From the NCBI GenBank assembly GCA_947494035.1, contig CANLTN010000024.1:1-64000 (forward strand): a DNA stretch of 64,000 nt, in the 5' to 3' direction. The number at the start of each line of letters is the position of its first letter. Position 1 is the first letter of the stretch. This document shows positions 52,041 through 60,730 of this stretch, piece by piece. The translations under genes and the position numbers were made by a program. Source of the DNA: Pseudovibrio sp947494035. Lineage in GTDB: Bacteria; Pseudomonadota; Alphaproteobacteria; Rhizobiales; Stappiaceae. Below the pieces are notes generated by a model, which was given only the letters and a program-made list of their open reading frames with translations, had not been told where the DNA came from and did no database searches.

Positions 52041-52078
52041 TTATTAAAACGGCGACCTCATTTGCAGATGAGGCCGCC
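52041..52078 (-). terminator. intrinsic terminator of the symporter-aspartase operon
   Basis: GGCGACCTCAT (52051-52061) pairs with ATGAGGCCGCC (52068-52078), one A-C mismatch, loop of 6. On the minus strand it is followed by TTTTAATAA. It lies after the aspA stop. Confidence 0.82.
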
Positions 52079-52124
52079 GCATAAATTCTTTCGCAGACTG
52101 GATCAGATCCAGACAGGCTGACCG

Positions 52125-53501
52125 TCAAACAGCAGCATTTTCCAGTGATTGCTCGACTTTTTCAGCACCCAGTGTTGTGTGCTGAGTTGCCGCTTCACGG
52201 ATTGTGAGCCCCTCTTTCATGGCGATTTTGGCAATGCGAGAAGCCTGTTCATATCCGAGAATAGGTGCAAGCGTTGTTGCCAGTACCAAGCTGTTATCCA
52301 GCAGTTCAGCGCAGCGTTTTTCATCTGCCTGGATACCGGAGACGCAACGATCGGCCAGAACATACATTGCGTTGGTCATGGTCGCGATGGACTCCATCAT
52401 CTTGTAGATGATGACCGGTTCCATGGCATTGAGCTGCAATTGTCCGGCTTCCGCAGCGAGAGTGACTACCAGATCGTTACCGATGGTCTGGTAGCAAACC
52501 TGATTGACGACCTCTGGAATAACCGGGTTGATCTTTCCTGGCATGATAGACGAGCCAGCCTGAACAGCCGGAAGGATAATTTCACCCAGACCTGCCCGTG
52601 GCCCACTGCTGAGCAGACGAAGGTCGTTACACGTTTTGGAAAGCTTGCTTGCGACGCGCTTCAATGTTCCGGAGAACATGATAAACGCACCAAGGTCAGA
52701 GGAAGCTTCGATAAGGTTGGCAGCTGGTTTCAGGTCGAAGCCGGAAACCTCGCAGAGATTTTTAACTGCCAATGGCTGGTAGCCTTCAGGCGTATTAATA
52801 CGCGTCCCAATGGCAGTACCGCCGAGATTGACCTCAGTCAGTAGTTTCGCCAGATCCTGAACACGCTGAATATCTTCTTCGAGTGTTACGGCAAACGCCA
52901 TAAACTCATCACCAAGCCTCATTGGTACAGCGTCCTGAAGCTGCGTCCGTCCGACCTTTTTGATGTCTTTGAACTCTTCGGCTTTCTCTTTGAAAGCTGC
53001 GACGAGGTTCTCCATGGCGAAGATCAGACCGGCAGACTTTTGCAGGACCGCAAGTCGGATCGCCGTTGGGTACACGTCGTTTGTAGACTGCGAGCAGTTT
53101 ACGTCGTCATTTGGATGAAGTCCGGAGTAGTCGCCGAATGGACGGCCCATCTTCTGAAGGCCGACGTTAGCGATAACCTCATTGGCGTTCATGTTGGTTG
53201 ATGTTCCGGCTCCGCCCTGGAGCATATCCAATACGAAATATTCGTGGTGTTTGCCTTCGATGATTTCGTCGCAAACTTCAACAATCGTATTGCATTTCGC
53301 TTCGGTAAGCGCGCCAAGTGCTGCGTTGGAGAGTGCACAGGCTTTCTTTACCATTGCGAGAGACTTCACAATCTCAGGGTAGTGGTTGATAGCCACCCCC
53401 GAGATTGGAAAATTTTCGATGGCGCGATGGGTCTGGGACCCATACGCTGCTTCAAGAGGGATCTCTACAGAACCCAGACCATCAGTTTCGGTGCGATACA
53501 T
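52125..53501 (-). CDS. aspA: aspartate ammonia-lyase
   Basis: This 458-aa enzyme of the fumarase/aspartase superfamily has the signature GSSIMPGKINPV and the conserved TQLQDAVP and NDVYPTAIR segments. It splits L-aspartate into fumarate and ammonia. It follows the symporter gene by 41 bases on the minus strand, so the pair forms an uptake-and-use operon. ATG 53501 is used; a TTG nine bases upstream (53510) has a closer G-rich ribosome site and is a possible start. Confidence 0.93.
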   Translation of the reverse strand: MYRTETDGLGSVEIPLEAAYGSQTHRAIENFPISGVAINHYPEIVKSLAMVKKACALSNAALGALTEAKCNTIVEVCDEIIEGKHHEYFVLDMLQGGAGTSTNMNANEVIANVGLQKMGRPFGDYSGLHPNDDVNCSQSTNDVYPTAIRLAVLQKSAGLIFAMENLVAAFKEKAEEFKDIKKVGRTQLQDAVPMRLGDEFMAFAVTLEEDIQRVQDLAKLLTEVNLGGTAIGTRINTPEGYQPLAVKNLCEVSGFDLKPAANLIEASSDLGAFIMFSGTLKRVASKLSKTCNDLRLLSSGPRAGLGEIILPAVQAGSSIMPGKINPVIPEVVNQVCYQTIGNDLVVTLAAEAGQLQLNAMEPVIIYKMMESIATMTNAMYVLADRCVSGIQADEKRCAELLDNSLVLATTLAPILGYEQASRIAKIAMKEGLTIREAATQHTTLGAEKVEQSLENAAV

Positions 53502-53542
53502 TTCTGCCAATTACCCCCTTGAGCAGCGTTATTTGTTTTTAA

Positions 53543-54841
53543 TTATGCGTCGCGCAGTTCTGGCGTTTTCATCACGTGAGGCGTGTTATATGCCTCCATG
53601 TCGATCTCACCTTCAGATTTGGCAATGATAACTGTTGCAGCACAGTCACCGGTCACGTTCAGAGACGTACGAGCCATGTCCAGGATACGGTCGATACCTG
53701 CGATGATTGCTACACCTTCAAGCGGCAAGCCAACAGAAGTCAGAACCAGAGACAGCATGATGAGGCCTGCACCCGGTACACCTGCGGTACCAATGGAAGC
53801 GAGCGTTGCTGTCAGGATGATGGTGATGTACTCGGACATGCCGAGGTCAACGCCGAAGGCCTGTGCAACAAACAGGGCACAAACACCCTGGTACATCGCA
53901 GTACCATCCATGTTGATGGTTGCGCCGAGTGGCAGCGTGAAGCTGGAGACGGAGCGCTTAACACCGAGGTTCTGCTGCACTGCTGCGATCGAGACAGGAA
54001 GTGTGCCTGCGCTGGATGAGCTGGTGTAGGCCACAATCATTGGCTCGATGGCACCCTGGAAGAAGCGAACGGGGCTGAGACGTGAAACGAATGTCAACAA
54101 ACCGCCGTAAACGAGCAGGCCATGAATGATACAGCCGAGATAAACCGCAACGATGACGCTGGCAAGCGGCAGCAGCAGCTGCAAACCGTAGGTACCTGCG
54201 ACCCAGGTCATGAGAGCAAATACACCATAAGGAGCAAACGAGATGATGATCTCGGTAAGCTTCATGATGACCGCGTTCAGGGCTTCGAACAAGTCACGAA
54301 CAGGTTTACCTACATCGCCAACAAGGTTGATCGCCAAGCCAAACATGATCGCAAAGAAGATGATTTGCAAAACGTTACCATCAGCAGCAGCGGCAAACGG
54401 GTTGGTCGGGATGATATTCAATACTGTCTGGATGAATGGTGGTGCCTGTGCTGGTTCAACAGCAACGGCTGAGGAGAGGTCAACACCTACACCAGGTGCG
54501 AAAATGATGCCCATCGCCAAACCGATAACAATGGCAAACGCAGTGGTGCACAGATAGAAGAAGATCGCTTTAAGACCAATACGTCCCATACGACCAATAT
54601 CACTCACGGAAGTCATTCCGCATACAAGAGAGACAAAGATAAGCGGGACGATCAGCATTTTAATTGCTGATACAAACAACGTACCGACATGTTTGACAGA
54701 AGCAGCAATTCCCGGATTTCCGCTTGCATTGAGAGCAATGCCGAAAGCGACGCCCAGTACCAGGGCGATTGCAATTTGCTTCCATAAGAGCATGTCGAAC
54801 CAGAACCTGAAGATTCCCTTTCTGCTGGTTTGAGACGTCAT
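53543..54841 (-). CDS. dicarboxylate/amino acid:cation symporter (DAACS, GltP/DctA type)
   Basis: This 432-aa transporter has about eight helices and the DAACS core: the serine-rich TSSSAGTLP hairpin motif and ATINMDGTAMY in the second hairpin/TM7 region. It brings in aspartate, glutamate or C4-dicarboxylates with Na+ or H+. AGGGAGG precedes the ATG at 54841. It is first in the operon with aspA, so aspartate is the likely main cargo. Confidence 0.92.
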   Translation of the reverse strand: MTSQTSRKGIFRFWFDMLLWKQIAIALVLGVAFGIALNASGNPGIAASVKHVGTLFVSAIKMLIVPLIFVSLVCGMTSVSDIGRMGRIGLKAIFFYLCTTAFAIVIGLAMGIIFAPGVGVDLSSAVAVEPAQAPPFIQTVLNIIPTNPFAAAADGNVLQIIFFAIMFGLAINLVGDVGKPVRDLFEALNAVIMKLTEIIISFAPYGVFALMTWVAGTYGLQLLLPLASVIVAVYLGCIIHGLLVYGGLLTFVSRLSPVRFFQGAIEPMIVAYTSSSSAGTLPVSIAAVQQNLGVKRSVSSFTLPLGATINMDGTAMYQGVCALFVAQAFGVDLGMSEYITIILTATLASIGTAGVPGAGLIMLSLVLTSVGLPLEGVAIIAGIDRILDMARTSLNVTGDCAATVIIAKSEGEIDMEAYNTPHVMKTPELRDA

Positions 54842-55387
54842 ATGGTCCTCCCTTTATTCGTTATTGGTAAACAGTAGGCATCATTTGCGCCGGTGTCCCT
54901 ACGACCCCTGCCAGCGCTAAATGCACAGCGTGCTTCGAGTTAAGTTTTAGTTACTCACGGAGATTTAAACAGTGACCTTTGTATCATGCATTTGGCATGC
55001 AAGTTTTTATTTATGTAAATTTTATTATAGTAGCAAGCCGAAAAAATAAATCAGCAGGCGCCAGTTTTTTCCAAGAAACGGTACTATATTTCATATATGG
55101 CTTCATTGGGGAAATATGTTTCAAAATTAATTATTTTTCGGTTGTGTTATATTACAATTGGGTGGCTAGATCATTCTCTTATTGGTTGTAGTAGTCGAGA
55201 AGTGCAGCCGGTTATCCTAAGTTTACAACCAGACTCACAAAGCTATCTCAAGTATGAGACGTCTCCTAACCCGTCATTCTTTGGAAGCAGGCAGCGAAGA
55301 CTTCTGCTCCAGCTCTACGAAGGTAAAAAGTTCGCGATTTGGTCTTGGTTTCAGTTATTGAAGTGTAGCAAAGATAAATCTCGTCAG
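54842..55387. other. AT-rich intergenic region
   Basis: This 546-bp stretch is markedly AT-rich. It holds the promoter of the symporter operon. A plus-strand frame at 55097-55447 (116 codons) has no motif, no good ribosome site and runs into the kinase gene on the other strand, so I do not call it a gene. Confidence 0.45.
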
Positions 55388-57016
55388 TTAGTGCATCAAG
55401 GTTATCCGCGCTTCATTGCTCTTTCGAGAGAAATCAGCATTAAGTAGGCTGCAAATTTGGGTTACGATCCCAAGTCCAAATCCTGTTTGTTGTTCTTGCT
55501 TTGGCACCGGCATATCGACCTCATCTCTTACGAGAAACTCGACCTTCTCGGTAGATAGCAGTACCTCAACGTATACACGTTGGCCCGCTCGGCTGAAACG
55601 AATGGAGTTTTCGAGGAGATTGGATAACGCTTCCACGAGTAAGGCATTGTCTGTTTGAAATGCGAAGTCTGTTTCACCAAACTCCAGTGTGACATCTTTT
55701 TGCGCGGCTATGGGTTTAAAAATCGAGGACAGCGCCAGCCAAATATCGCTTGTGTTGGTTTCGGTGATAGTTGGTTGCGTGTGCCCCATCTCTCGTCGTG
55801 CAAACTCCAATACCTTGTCGATCAACGCAGTTGCGCTTCGACTTACGGTTTGCGCGTTCCTTATTATTGTTTGGCCTGCAGTCTGCTCTTTGTCGACGGC
55901 CATTCCGTCGAGTAGAAAATTTAGCGTTTGCAGTGGCTGGCGAACGTCATGCCCAATTGAACGAATAAGATGGCGCTGAAATTCATAGGCCTGTTGCAAC
56001 TCTCGTGTTCGCGCATCGACTTGCTCTCCCAAAATTTGCTCATGCTTCAATACAGTCTGCAGTGCCTTGGTTCGGTCTGTGATTGCTGCGCCTATTGTTA
56101 GCGCGACTAGGGAGGTGATCAATAAGAGCAGCTGCAGCTCGAAGCGATCTCCTTCGAACCCTAAAAGATGTGCAGATACCGGTGCGAAAATTGCGGTGCA
56201 AACAACCGCAAATGCGGCAGCGAATACGCCATTATATAATGCAAAGAATACGGGAGGGAGAATGATCGCGTACCAGACAAAGCTAAAACTCGGAAATCGA
56301 CGATAGCCAATGAATGAAGCAGATAGAACTAGGCTGACGCAGATCAGGATAGTGATAAACAGCTGAATGTTTGGCGCAGGTAGATCCTCTTGCGGTGAGA
56401 TTTCTTCAGAAAAAGCAAACTTGAGCAGAGGAACCAGTAGTGGTGGGAGTATTATGGCGCCAATTGCATCACCAACCAGCCAACCTCCTGCAATCTGATT
56501 GGCAACTTCCCAATCGAAGTTCCCTGCAGCGAGATGTAAGCCCAAACCGGAAATTGTAGCTACACCAGCCGCAAGCAAAGTAATGCCTAAAAACCAATGG
56601 TTGTCTCGAAGTTTGGAGATTGGGAAGTAAACTTTGAGTGCTATCCGCAGCAATAGTCCGGCCCCGCCATATACTAAATATAGGCGATAGCCGTGAACAA
56701 TTGGATCTGAGTAGTTGGTCCATTCAATACCCAAGAGCGTGCAAACAAACGGTGTCGATATCAGTAAATTTGCAATGAGGGGAGCCAAAACAAAGCGCAT
56801 GGGAACAGCCAAAACGATGGCTAAGTTTGCACCTGCAGGCAAGAACCAAAGACTTGTGTACGTTTCGAAATAATTAAATAAGTCGGCACTCTTAAAAGCC
56901 AGAAGCCAAATAAAGATTAGAAATAGGTATCCAGCGAAAATATTGCTTCTCAGGATGTTCGAGGATGGCATATTAATTTCTAAATTGTTTTTCGTAGGAA
57001 TCGCTTGATGTTGCAT
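55388..57016 (-). CDS. MASE1-domain sensor histidine kinase
   Basis: This 542-aa kinase has an N-terminal MASE1 membrane sensor of about eight helices (about 25-315), a short coiled segment, a HisKA domain with SIGHDVRQPLQ (H356) and a HATPase_c domain (NLLENSIRFS, GFGLGIV). It should phosphorylate the divergent response regulator. Starts are uncertain: ATG 57016 has GAGAAG upstream but lies inside the first codons of the opposing gene; ATG 56971 leaves a 36-bp gap. The gene is AT-rich like its surroundings. Confidence 0.85.
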   Translation of the reverse strand: MQHQAIPTKNNLEINMPSSNILRSNIFAGYLFLIFIWLLAFKSADLFNYFETYTSLWFLPAGANLAIVLAVPMRFVLAPLIANLLISTPFVCTLLGIEWTNYSDPIVHGYRLYLVYGGAGLLLRIALKVYFPISKLRDNHWFLGITLLAAGVATISGLGLHLAAGNFDWEVANQIAGGWLVGDAIGAIILPPLLVPLLKFAFSEEISPQEDLPAPNIQLFITILICVSLVLSASFIGYRRFPSFSFVWYAIILPPVFFALYNGVFAAAFAVVCTAIFAPVSAHLLGFEGDRFELQLLLLITSLVALTIGAAITDRTKALQTVLKHEQILGEQVDARTRELQQAYEFQRHLIRSIGHDVRQPLQTLNFLLDGMAVDKEQTAGQTIIRNAQTVSRSATALIDKVLEFARREMGHTQPTITETNTSDIWLALSSIFKPIAAQKDVTLEFGETDFAFQTDNALLVEALSNLLENSIRFSRAGQRVYVEVLLSTEKVEFLVRDEVDMPVPKQEQQTGFGLGIVTQICSLLNADFSRKSNEARITLMH

Positions 57017-57619
57017 AATCTTCTCATTGTTGATGACCACCTTATGTTCGGTGGAGCAATGCAATACCTCCTCAAACAATATGATCCTCAGCTTTGTAGC
57101 GAAGCTGTGGGATCAGGTAAAGACGCGCTCGAATATGTCAGGTCTGAGAAACCCATTGACCTGATATTACTTGATTATGCTTTGCCAGATCTGAATGGAA
57201 TTGATGTTCTCAGGCAGATCTTACTTATTAGGCCAAATCAACGTGTCGGCATGATTTCAGGTACCGAAGATGTGCGGTTAACTCGTCAAGCAATGGAAGC
57301 TGGCGCTTTTGGCTGGATCCCAAAGCATTTGTCAGAGAAACCGCTTCTTCATGCGCTTCGCTTGATGGCTTCGGGAGAAACATTTTTGCCATACGAACTT
57401 GTGGGTGAGATGCTCTCCCGACAAGAAAATGCTAGGATCTTTACGCCAACTGAATTGGACGTGGCAGAGCACCTGATCGAAGGTTTGAGCGATAAACAAA
57501 TTGCTCAGGAGTTGGGGTGTGAAGTGAGGACAGTCCAAGTCCACGTCAGAAGGCTATATCAAAAAACTAAAACAAGTAACCGTGTCACGTTCACGAATAA
57601 ATATCGAAGTAGTTATTGA
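57008..57619 (+). CDS. LuxR/NarL-type response regulator
   Basis: This 203-aa regulator has a receiver domain (D56 in LILLDYALPD as phospho-acceptor, T/S and K positions further on) and a C-terminal GerE/LuxR helix-turn-helix (FTPTELDVAEHLIEGLSDKQIAQELGCEVRTVQVHV). AGGA lies upstream of ATG 57008. It is divergent from, and possibly overlapping, its kinase partner, which forms an unusual head-to-head two-component pair. Targets are unknown. Confidence 0.86.
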   Translation: MLHNLLIVDDHLMFGGAMQYLLKQYDPQLCSEAVGSGKDALEYVRSEKPIDLILLDYALPDLNGIDVLRQILLIRPNQRVGMISGTEDVRLTRQAMEAGAFGWIPKHLSEKPLLHALRLMASGETFLPYELVGEMLSRQENARIFTPTELDVAEHLIEGLSDKQIAQELGCEVRTVQVHVRRLYQKTKTSNRVTFTNKYRSSY

Positions 57620-57805
57620 GACTGCAGCCTTATGCAGAACGCTAATATTAAACTATCCAAGCGTCATATTGCCGAGGAACATAGAAGCAGATTTCCACTA
57701 CACTTATATCTGCGTAACGGAAACCTAAATTCTTTTTGTGTTGCTGATACCTAGCATCCGTTGCAAGCAGGCAAAGTAGCTATAGCTGGCAGGAATTATC
57801 TGACG

Positions 57806-58123
57806 CTAGTCAAGTGCAACACGCATTGCGGCGCGGTACTCTTCGTACCCACCAAAATGTGCCAATAATTGCTCATAGGCTTGCGAGCACACTGCGTACA
57901 TCGGTTGCGCGTCGCCTTTGCAGATTGCTAGTTGTTCATACAGACTGATGCACGTTTCTTTTGCTTGGAGAGTGCCGCAGATCTTGTTCGCGTCTTCAAG
58001 TACTTTGGTGTCGAACATTTTTCCAGCGGTTTCTTTAGACGAATTGGAGTCAGCAAGAACTGGTGCGGAGAGTGCCATGCCAATGGACAAGGCAAACGTT
58101 GCGAAAAGAGTTGGTTTGATCAT
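57806..58123 (-). CDS. small exported four-cysteine protein
   Basis: This 105-aa protein has a signal peptide (FALSIGMALSAPVLA, cleavage near residue 24). The mature chain is helical in appearance with cysteines C49, C58, C68 and C79, spaced 9, 10 and 11, enough for two disulfides. It is not recognised. A periplasmic helical hairpin, perhaps a binding or stress protein, is only a guess. Confidence 0.65.
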   Translation of the reverse strand: MIKPTLFATFALSIGMALSAPVLADSNSSKETAGKMFDTKVLEDANKICGTLQAKETCISLYEQLAICKGDAQPMYAVCSQAYEQLLAHFGGYEEYRAAMRVALD

Positions 58124-58503
58124 TTCGGTATTTCTTCCCGTTGTTGCAAAAACGTTATTTCAGCAGTGTGATAAGCTACTTAGGCCATCGGCCCGCCGAC
58201 TTTTTGAGAAAGTAGCAGCATTTGCGCGGAGTGAGTTTGTTGAAATAACGTATGCTGAGATGTAAAATTACGTATATATCGGAGAGGCAATGGATACTTG
58301 GTTTTACCGAATGCCAAATATCTTAGTTCGATGGCTCTTTACCTTTTGAGATGGATAGCCTTCTCTTGAAAAAAAAGAGTTTCAAGTTTGTCTAATCGGA
58401 CTGCAACGATTGCAGTCCTTTACAGACCCTTTACCTGTTTCAAGATGTGCTGCTGATTGTCGAAGGGGGACCAATCAAGGTCCGTCCTCCAGATCATTCA
58501 ATG
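58124..58503. other. non-coding region left of the IS element, with hairpin
   Basis: No gene is seen. GGACTGCAA (58398-58406) and TTGCAGTCC (58410-58418) form a perfect 9-bp stem with a 3-base loop followed by TTT, terminator-like. The sequence at the left IS edge does not continue the mgtE reading frame found on the right side. Confidence 0.5.
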
Positions 58504-59356
58504 CTAGGGCGTAAACCCATTACCTGCTTGCGTTGGGAGTCGGTTTTATGGTTCAAATTTCCTAGTCAGAGGAGAGTTTGAGTGTCGCGCCGCCGATTTG
58601 ACCTTACTGATCATGAATGGTCGCTGATCCAGCCGTTGTTACCCACCAAACGCGCGGAGTTGCACGGGTTGACGATCGGCGAGTTATGAATGGGATTTTG
58701 TGGCGGTTCCGAACAGGTTCACCGTGGGCTGATGTGCCTGAACGCTATGGCCCTTACACCACATGCTACAATCGTTTTATCCGTTGGCGTAAGGCTGGCG
58801 TTTGGGATGGTCTTTTACAAGGAGTCTCAGCAGCTTATGACGGGGACATAGTGATGATTGATAGCTCTTGTGTCCGTGTGCAGCAACATGGTGCAACGGG
58901 AAAAAAGGAGGGCAAAATGATGGCTGCATGGGACGTTCCCGGGGTGGCCTGACCACAAAGATCCACGCAGTTGTTGATGCCGATGGATTGCCCATCCAAC
59001 TGGAATTGACCGCCGGACAAGTTTATGACGGCAAACCTGCTGAGCATATGCTTGAAATCGCTCCAGACGGATGCATTATTCTTGCCGACAAGGCCTATGA
59101 CAGCCACGTTCTGCGAAGACTTGCCAAAGACAAAAAGGGATGGGCAAACATCCCGCCCAGAGCCAATAGGAAGAAGACCTTTTCGTTCTCAAAATGGGTC
59201 TACCGGAAGCGTAACCTCGTTGAACGGTTCTTCGGAAAAATTAAGCAATACAGAGGCATAGCTACACGTTACGACAAAGATCCTGCTAATTTCCTCGCCG
59301 CAGTTAAACTCGTTGCGATGAGAGTATGGATCAAAAGTAATGAGTCTGCGCCCTAG
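58504..59356 (+). mobile_element. IS5-family (IS427-like) insertion sequence
   Basis: The element is bounded by imperfect terminal inverted repeats: the left end reads CTAGGGCGTAAACCCATTAC, and the right end, inverted, begins CTAGGGCG and then agrees at most positions for about 22 bases. CTAG at both edges fits a TA or CTAG target duplication. The inside carries a DDE transposase in two frames. Length is about 850 bp, usual for this group. It lies directly beside a truncated mgtE. Confidence 0.85.
58582..59356 (+). pseudogene. IS5-family DDE transposase, frameshifted
   Basis: The protein starts at GTG 58582 (RRRFDLTDHEWSLI), then must shift frame near 58650, where one base is missing after ACCAAA. 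It continues in another frame (DDRRVMNGILWRFRTGSPWAD, the DSS of the first catalytic Asp). At the A6 run just before GGAGGG (about 58900) it must shift again to give MGRSRGGLTTKIH and the second half (ILADKAYDSH with the second Asp, NLVERFFGKIK with the Glu). The A6 slip is normal programmed shifting in the IS427 group; the first break looks like a real mutation, so the copy is probably dead. Confidence 0.8.
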
Positions 59357-59807
59357 TATTGCAGACAATCATCAGCCCACCGGCAGTATCATGTTCATAC
59401 GAAGTCAGACTCCGGACAGCAGCTGCTTCCCGAGCTGACATTGCTTCTAAAATCGCCTCCGCTTTTTCCTTGTTCAAACTGCCGACAATATCTGCAGCTC
59501 TGTCAGAGGGAAGCTCATTGATAATGAGTGACGCATGAGGTGCTTCTAGTTCCTCGATGAACTCAGTTGCGATTTCTGATGGGGCCTCTTCCAACAAAGT
59601 TGAGGCAAGCTCAACCGGAATTGCCTCAAAGACGCGAGTCCGTTCATTGGAGGGGAGATTGAGCAATTCTCGCAGTGCATCACTACGCGACATGGTGTCA
59701 AGATAGTCAGCGAGTACCTCTAGGTCACCTGCTTCGAACAACGCGAGTGTCTGATCCTGCGGAATGTCGTCATTTGGCCGCTTAGGCCCGGTATTTGTCG
59801 AAGTCAT
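59357..59807 (-). pseudogene. mgtE: truncated mgtE, magnesium channel N-terminal domain only
   Basis: The frame encodes about 150 residues of the cytosolic MgtE_N superhelix (EAGDLEVLADYLDTMS, TEFIEELEAPHASLIINELP) and the entry to the CBS domain (YEHDTAGGLM), then stops at the IS edge. A few codons of IS sequence follow to the first stop at 59331. The rest of the CBS domain and all membrane helices are missing, and no continuation is found left of the IS. It cannot form a Mg2+ channel. Confidence 0.82.
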
Positions 59808-59917
59808 ACTCTTTCCTCTGAGCGAGACACTGGTTCTGGGTTACCTAGACCTCAAGATCGAAAAAGACAAATATAATTTGCTATGGACAACATTTATTTG
59901 TTAATGTAGATGAAAGT

Positions 59918-60199
59918 ATGGATAATACACGAAGAGAACTTTCTACAGTAGCTGACAAGTTAGCCTCACTTTACCCCCAATCTTTTGGTGGAAAGCCAAA
60001 CGGTCGCTTTCGGATTGCAGCGAAGCTCGTTCGCAAGCTTGCGGGACGCCGTAGATTGTATGAAGATGATATTCAAGAACTAACCAGAGAGTTGCTGGAG
60101 CGAGGCTACGTTCTGATTGATATGGACGGTTTTTTCGTCTTGGTGAGCGCTAATTCATTTGTGAACTACCGCCGTGCGAATGAGGATGTATTGCTGTGA
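59918..60199 (+). CDS. 93-aa protein of unknown function at the head of the rimB-rimK operon
   Basis: This small charged protein has a mixed helix (REDDIQ-like, LYEDDIQELTRELLERGY) and strand (VLIDMDGFFVLVS) content, with no signal or membrane helix. Its stop overlaps the next start, so it belongs to the operon. I do not recognise the family; RimA of the Pseudomonas RimABK system is a possible counterpart by position only. Confidence 0.62.
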   Translation: MDNTRRELSTVADKLASLYPQSFGGKPNGRFRIAAKLVRKLAGRRRLYEDDIQELTRELLERGYVLIDMDGFFVLVSANSFVNYRRANEDVLL

Positions 60200-60684
60200 A
60201 TGAAACGCTCAGCCGGAAAAAAACAAGTAGATTGGAAAATAGTAGAGTTATCGGTTGGCGTGAAAAGATTGCGCTACCAGATCTTGGCATTGCTGAAATA
60301 AAGGCAAAGATTGACACTGGAGCGCGAACATCAGCACTTCATGCTCTGGATATCAGATCGGAAATGCGTGACAGTGAAGAATGGATCACCTTCCATGTTC
60401 CACATCTTGGAGAGCATAAAAGCACACGCCATAGCGCAAAGGTTCTCGACAAGCGGGATATCAAGAATACCAGTGGTATCGTACAGACAAGATACGTTAT
60501 TAAAACCAGAATTGTTATTGGTAATCGGCGCTGGCTTATCGAGCTTTCACTGACTGATCGCGAAAAAATGAAACACGACCTTATACTTGGACGCACTGCG
60601 ATTAAACGACATAAAATTTTGGTGGCTCCAGGACAATCTTATTTGGCTGGTCAACCATTGTCAGATTTTTCACTAGTACCCTAG
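60196..60684 (+). CDS. RimB-like retropepsin/ATP-dependent zinc protease family protein
   Basis: This 162-aa protein has the retropepsin-like IDTGARTSALHA motif (D40) of the RimB/PF05618 group. In Pseudomonas, RimB cleaves the poly-glutamate that RimK adds to ribosomal protein S6. It starts at GTG 60196, overlapping the upstream stop, and sits directly ahead of rimK. Confidence 0.82.
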   Translation: MNETLSRKKTSRLENSRVIGWREKIALPDLGIAEIKAKIDTGARTSALHALDIRSEMRDSEEWITFHVPHLGEHKSTRHSAKVLDKRDIKNTSGIVQTRYVIKTRIVIGNRRWLIELSLTDREKMKHDLILGRTAIKRHKILVAPGQSYLAGQPLSDFSLVP

Positions 60685-60730
60685 TTGATAGCCACAATCA
60701 CGCTTGCCCACTCAATTCAGGGATATTCCA

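Noticed and set aside
55097..55447. 116-codon plus-strand frame in the AT-rich gap
   Set aside because: No ribosome site or motif; it overlaps the kinase 3' end and fits chance in a low-complexity region.
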